Shown: piece by piece, positions 21,945 to 22,750 of the stretch
Layout of the letters: every line of letters starts with the position of its first letter
How positions within the stretch are numbered: position 1 is the stretch's first letter
IMG/VR virus record: IMGVR_UViG_3300018040_000022
Span: 1 to 22,750 of that record
Source: a virus
Direction: 5' to 3' (one strand)
DNA: 22,750 nucleotides
The notes under the pieces: model-generated
Databases searched by the model: none
Told to the model about the DNA's origin: nothing
The model's input: only the letters and a program-made list of their open reading frames with translations
Program-made: the position numbers and the translations under genes

Positions 21945-22333
21945 TTAATTTTCTTGAATGATCGTTCGCCGCTCGGTCCCTTGAACTCGTGCGGCGGCTT
22001 ACCCGAGAGGACGTGCTTCGCGCGTTGGTGGACGGCGGCGTGTTCCTTCGTACTGATGCGTCCCTCGACCCAGTCGTCGGTCGCGCGCCGCAGCGTGTGC
22101 TTCGCGTTCTCGCGCATGAGCTTGCGGTCGTTGGGCGGCGGGGGCGGCGCCATATAGCTCGCCAGCTCGCCGTGCTGTTGCGCCGGCTCGGTGACGGAGC
22201 GCTCGCCGCCCGTGACCTTGTGGTCGCCGCGACCTTTCTTGGTCTTCGGCTTCACAGCGCGCTTCTTGTCCTGGCCCTTCGGGGTCTTGCTGATGCCGAG
22301 GATGGCTCCTAGCATCGGTGCGATGTCCGCCAT
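21941..22333 (-). CDS. Basic, low-complexity hypothetical protein, 130 aa
   Basis: ATG 22333 has AGGGA 6 bases upstream and follows the previous stop by one base. After a short hydrophobic N-terminus (DIAPMLGAILGI) the protein is Lys/Arg-rich (KKRAVKPKTKKGRG), then has a proline run (APPPPP), and a helical, His/Arg-rich C-terminal half (HTLRRATDDWVEGRISTKEH) ending FKKIK. Such basic proteins often bind nucleic acid or bind acidic assembly partners, but no specific family is recognised. Its C-terminal half has a repeated helical look that recalls small phage accessory proteins next to DUF6582-type genes. Confidence 0.7.
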   Translation of the reverse strand: MADIAPMLGAILGISKTPKGQDKKRAVKPKTKKGRGDHKVTGGERSVTEPAQQHGELASYMAPPPPPNDRKLMRENAKHTLRRATDDWVEGRISTKEHAAVHQRAKHVLSGKPPHEFKGPSGERSFKKIK

Positions 22334-22334
22334 G

Positions 22335-22571
22335 TTATTTCCCTGTCCTCATGTAGTGGTCGGCCTTCGCTCCGTGCGACTTGCCGATATCTGGATACTT
22401 CGCGTGAACCTTCGCGCGCACCTTCGCCTTCAACTCTGGCGATCCGTGCTGCGAGACGCGCGCGAGCGCGTTGCGAGCGTGGCTCGCGTCTTCGATCGGA
22501 TATGAACGATCGGGTCCGGCGAAATTCTTGCCGGAAATTTTCTTCCTAGCCGCCGCTGTAAGTTTAGCCAC
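22335..22571 (-). CDS. DUF6582-like small basic protein, 78 aa
   Basis: The central pattern (KLTAAARKKI, then NFAGPDRSYPIED, then HARNALARVSQ) matches a small uncharacterised protein type common in phages and prophages, which I recall as DUF6582. The FAGPDRSYP signature is its clearest mark. GTG 22571 is chosen because GGGAGG lies 5 bases upstream; the frame's TTG at 22601 has no such site. The C-terminus is basic with several His (KVHAKYPDIGKSHGAKADH). Function is unknown in the family. It overlaps the end of the preceding gene by 8 bases. Confidence 0.75.
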   Translation of the reverse strand: MAKLTAAARKKISGKNFAGPDRSYPIEDASHARNALARVSQHGSPELKAKVRAKVHAKYPDIGKSHGAKADHYMRTGK

Positions 22572-22750
22572 TGCAGCCTCCCTGGCCCCCGGTGATCTCA
22601 ACGTATCCCGGCGTAGCGAACAGACCGCTCGCTATGAATTGTAGGTCGGCACCGATACCTTCGATGTATACGGTCTGCCCGACGTTGATGCCGATCTCGT
22701 TCGGCACCGGAGCGCCAAGAGCCGGCACCGAAGCGGCGGACGGTGCGGCA
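22564..22750 (-). CDS. 3' end of an unknown gene (start beyond window), 61 codons seen
   Basis: The frame is open from the window edge to TAA at 22564-22566, overlapping the next gene's GTG start. The visible part is Ala/Pro-rich, then beta-prone with Gly turns (IGINVGQTVYIEG; SGLFATPGYVEITGG), and ends GGQGGCSG. The frame fits the packing and coupling of the neighbouring genes. There is too little sequence to assign a family; the beta-rich, Gly-rich look is in line with a small structural or fibre-like protein. Confidence 0.6.
   Translation of the reverse strand, partial: AAPSAASVPALGAPVPNEIGINVGQTVYIEGIGADLQFIASGLFATPGYVEITGGQGGCSG
22577..22582 (-). promoter_or_regulatory. Ribosome-binding site fixing a GTG start
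   Basis: GGGAGG on the minus strand, 5 bases before GTG 22571 and inside the end of the upstream gene. It selects this start over the in-frame TTG at 22601. Confidence 0.6.

Noticed and set aside
1-22750. tRNA genes, CRISPR arrays, insertion sequences, integrase or attachment site
   Set aside because: No cloverleaf-like segment, regularly spaced repeats, transposase or recombinase motif was seen. Non-coding space is almost absent.

Overview
The window is a compact stretch of a double-stranded DNA phage (or prophage) genome. Every gene I can support lies on the minus strand, so transcription runs from base 22750 towards base 1. It encodes a P22-type short-tailed virion: small and large terminase, P22-like portal, scaffold, P22-like coat with an inserted domain, gp4-like and gp10-like tail-completion proteins, a fibre-like protein, a lysis cassette and three large ejection-type proteins. 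The sequence is GC-rich. A T4-type lysozyme, a GTA-type holin and no Gram-positive signals point to a Gram-negative host. The layout, ending in a very long virion-type protein, reminds me of Bcep22-like podoviruses of Burkholderia, but that link is an inference from memory and not a search.

Region by region, in reading order. 22750-21435: small late-region genes, comprising the end of an unknown gene, a DUF6582-like small basic protein, a basic proline-containing protein, a possible 23-residue microprotein and a 144-residue beta-rich unknown. 21391-20484: two overlapping genes that both look GroES (co-chaperonin) like. 20487-17920: packaging genes. The small terminase carries an extra N-terminal Cys/His zinc-binding motif. 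The large terminase is split into an ATPase ORF and a nuclease ORF that meet at a TTGA junction with a strong ribosome-binding site. 17965-17226: two unknown small genes. 17225-12182: portal, scaffold, coat. 12163-9618: a small beta-rich structural candidate, gp4-like and gp10-like head-completion proteins. 9616-7144: fibre-like protein, an unknown, a membrane-anchored coiled-coil protein (possible inner spanin), endolysin and holin. 7137-1: a glycine-zipper-rich protein, a Q-rich protein and a giant protein of at least 1028 residues that contains a GNAT-acetyltransferase-like region and runs out of the window.

The genes form one tightly packed, translationally coupled series. Gaps are mostly under 50 bases, with many ATGA, GTGA, TAATG or TGATG junctions. 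The only sizeable gap (113 bases) lies between the capsid block and the tail-completion block and holds a weak hairpin. No tRNA, CRISPR array, insertion sequence, integrase or regulator was seen. The points that stand out are the split large terminase, the tandem GroES-like pair beside the packaging genes, the zinc-motif fusion in the small terminase, and the repeated QRG motif around a GNAT-like module in the giant ejection protein.
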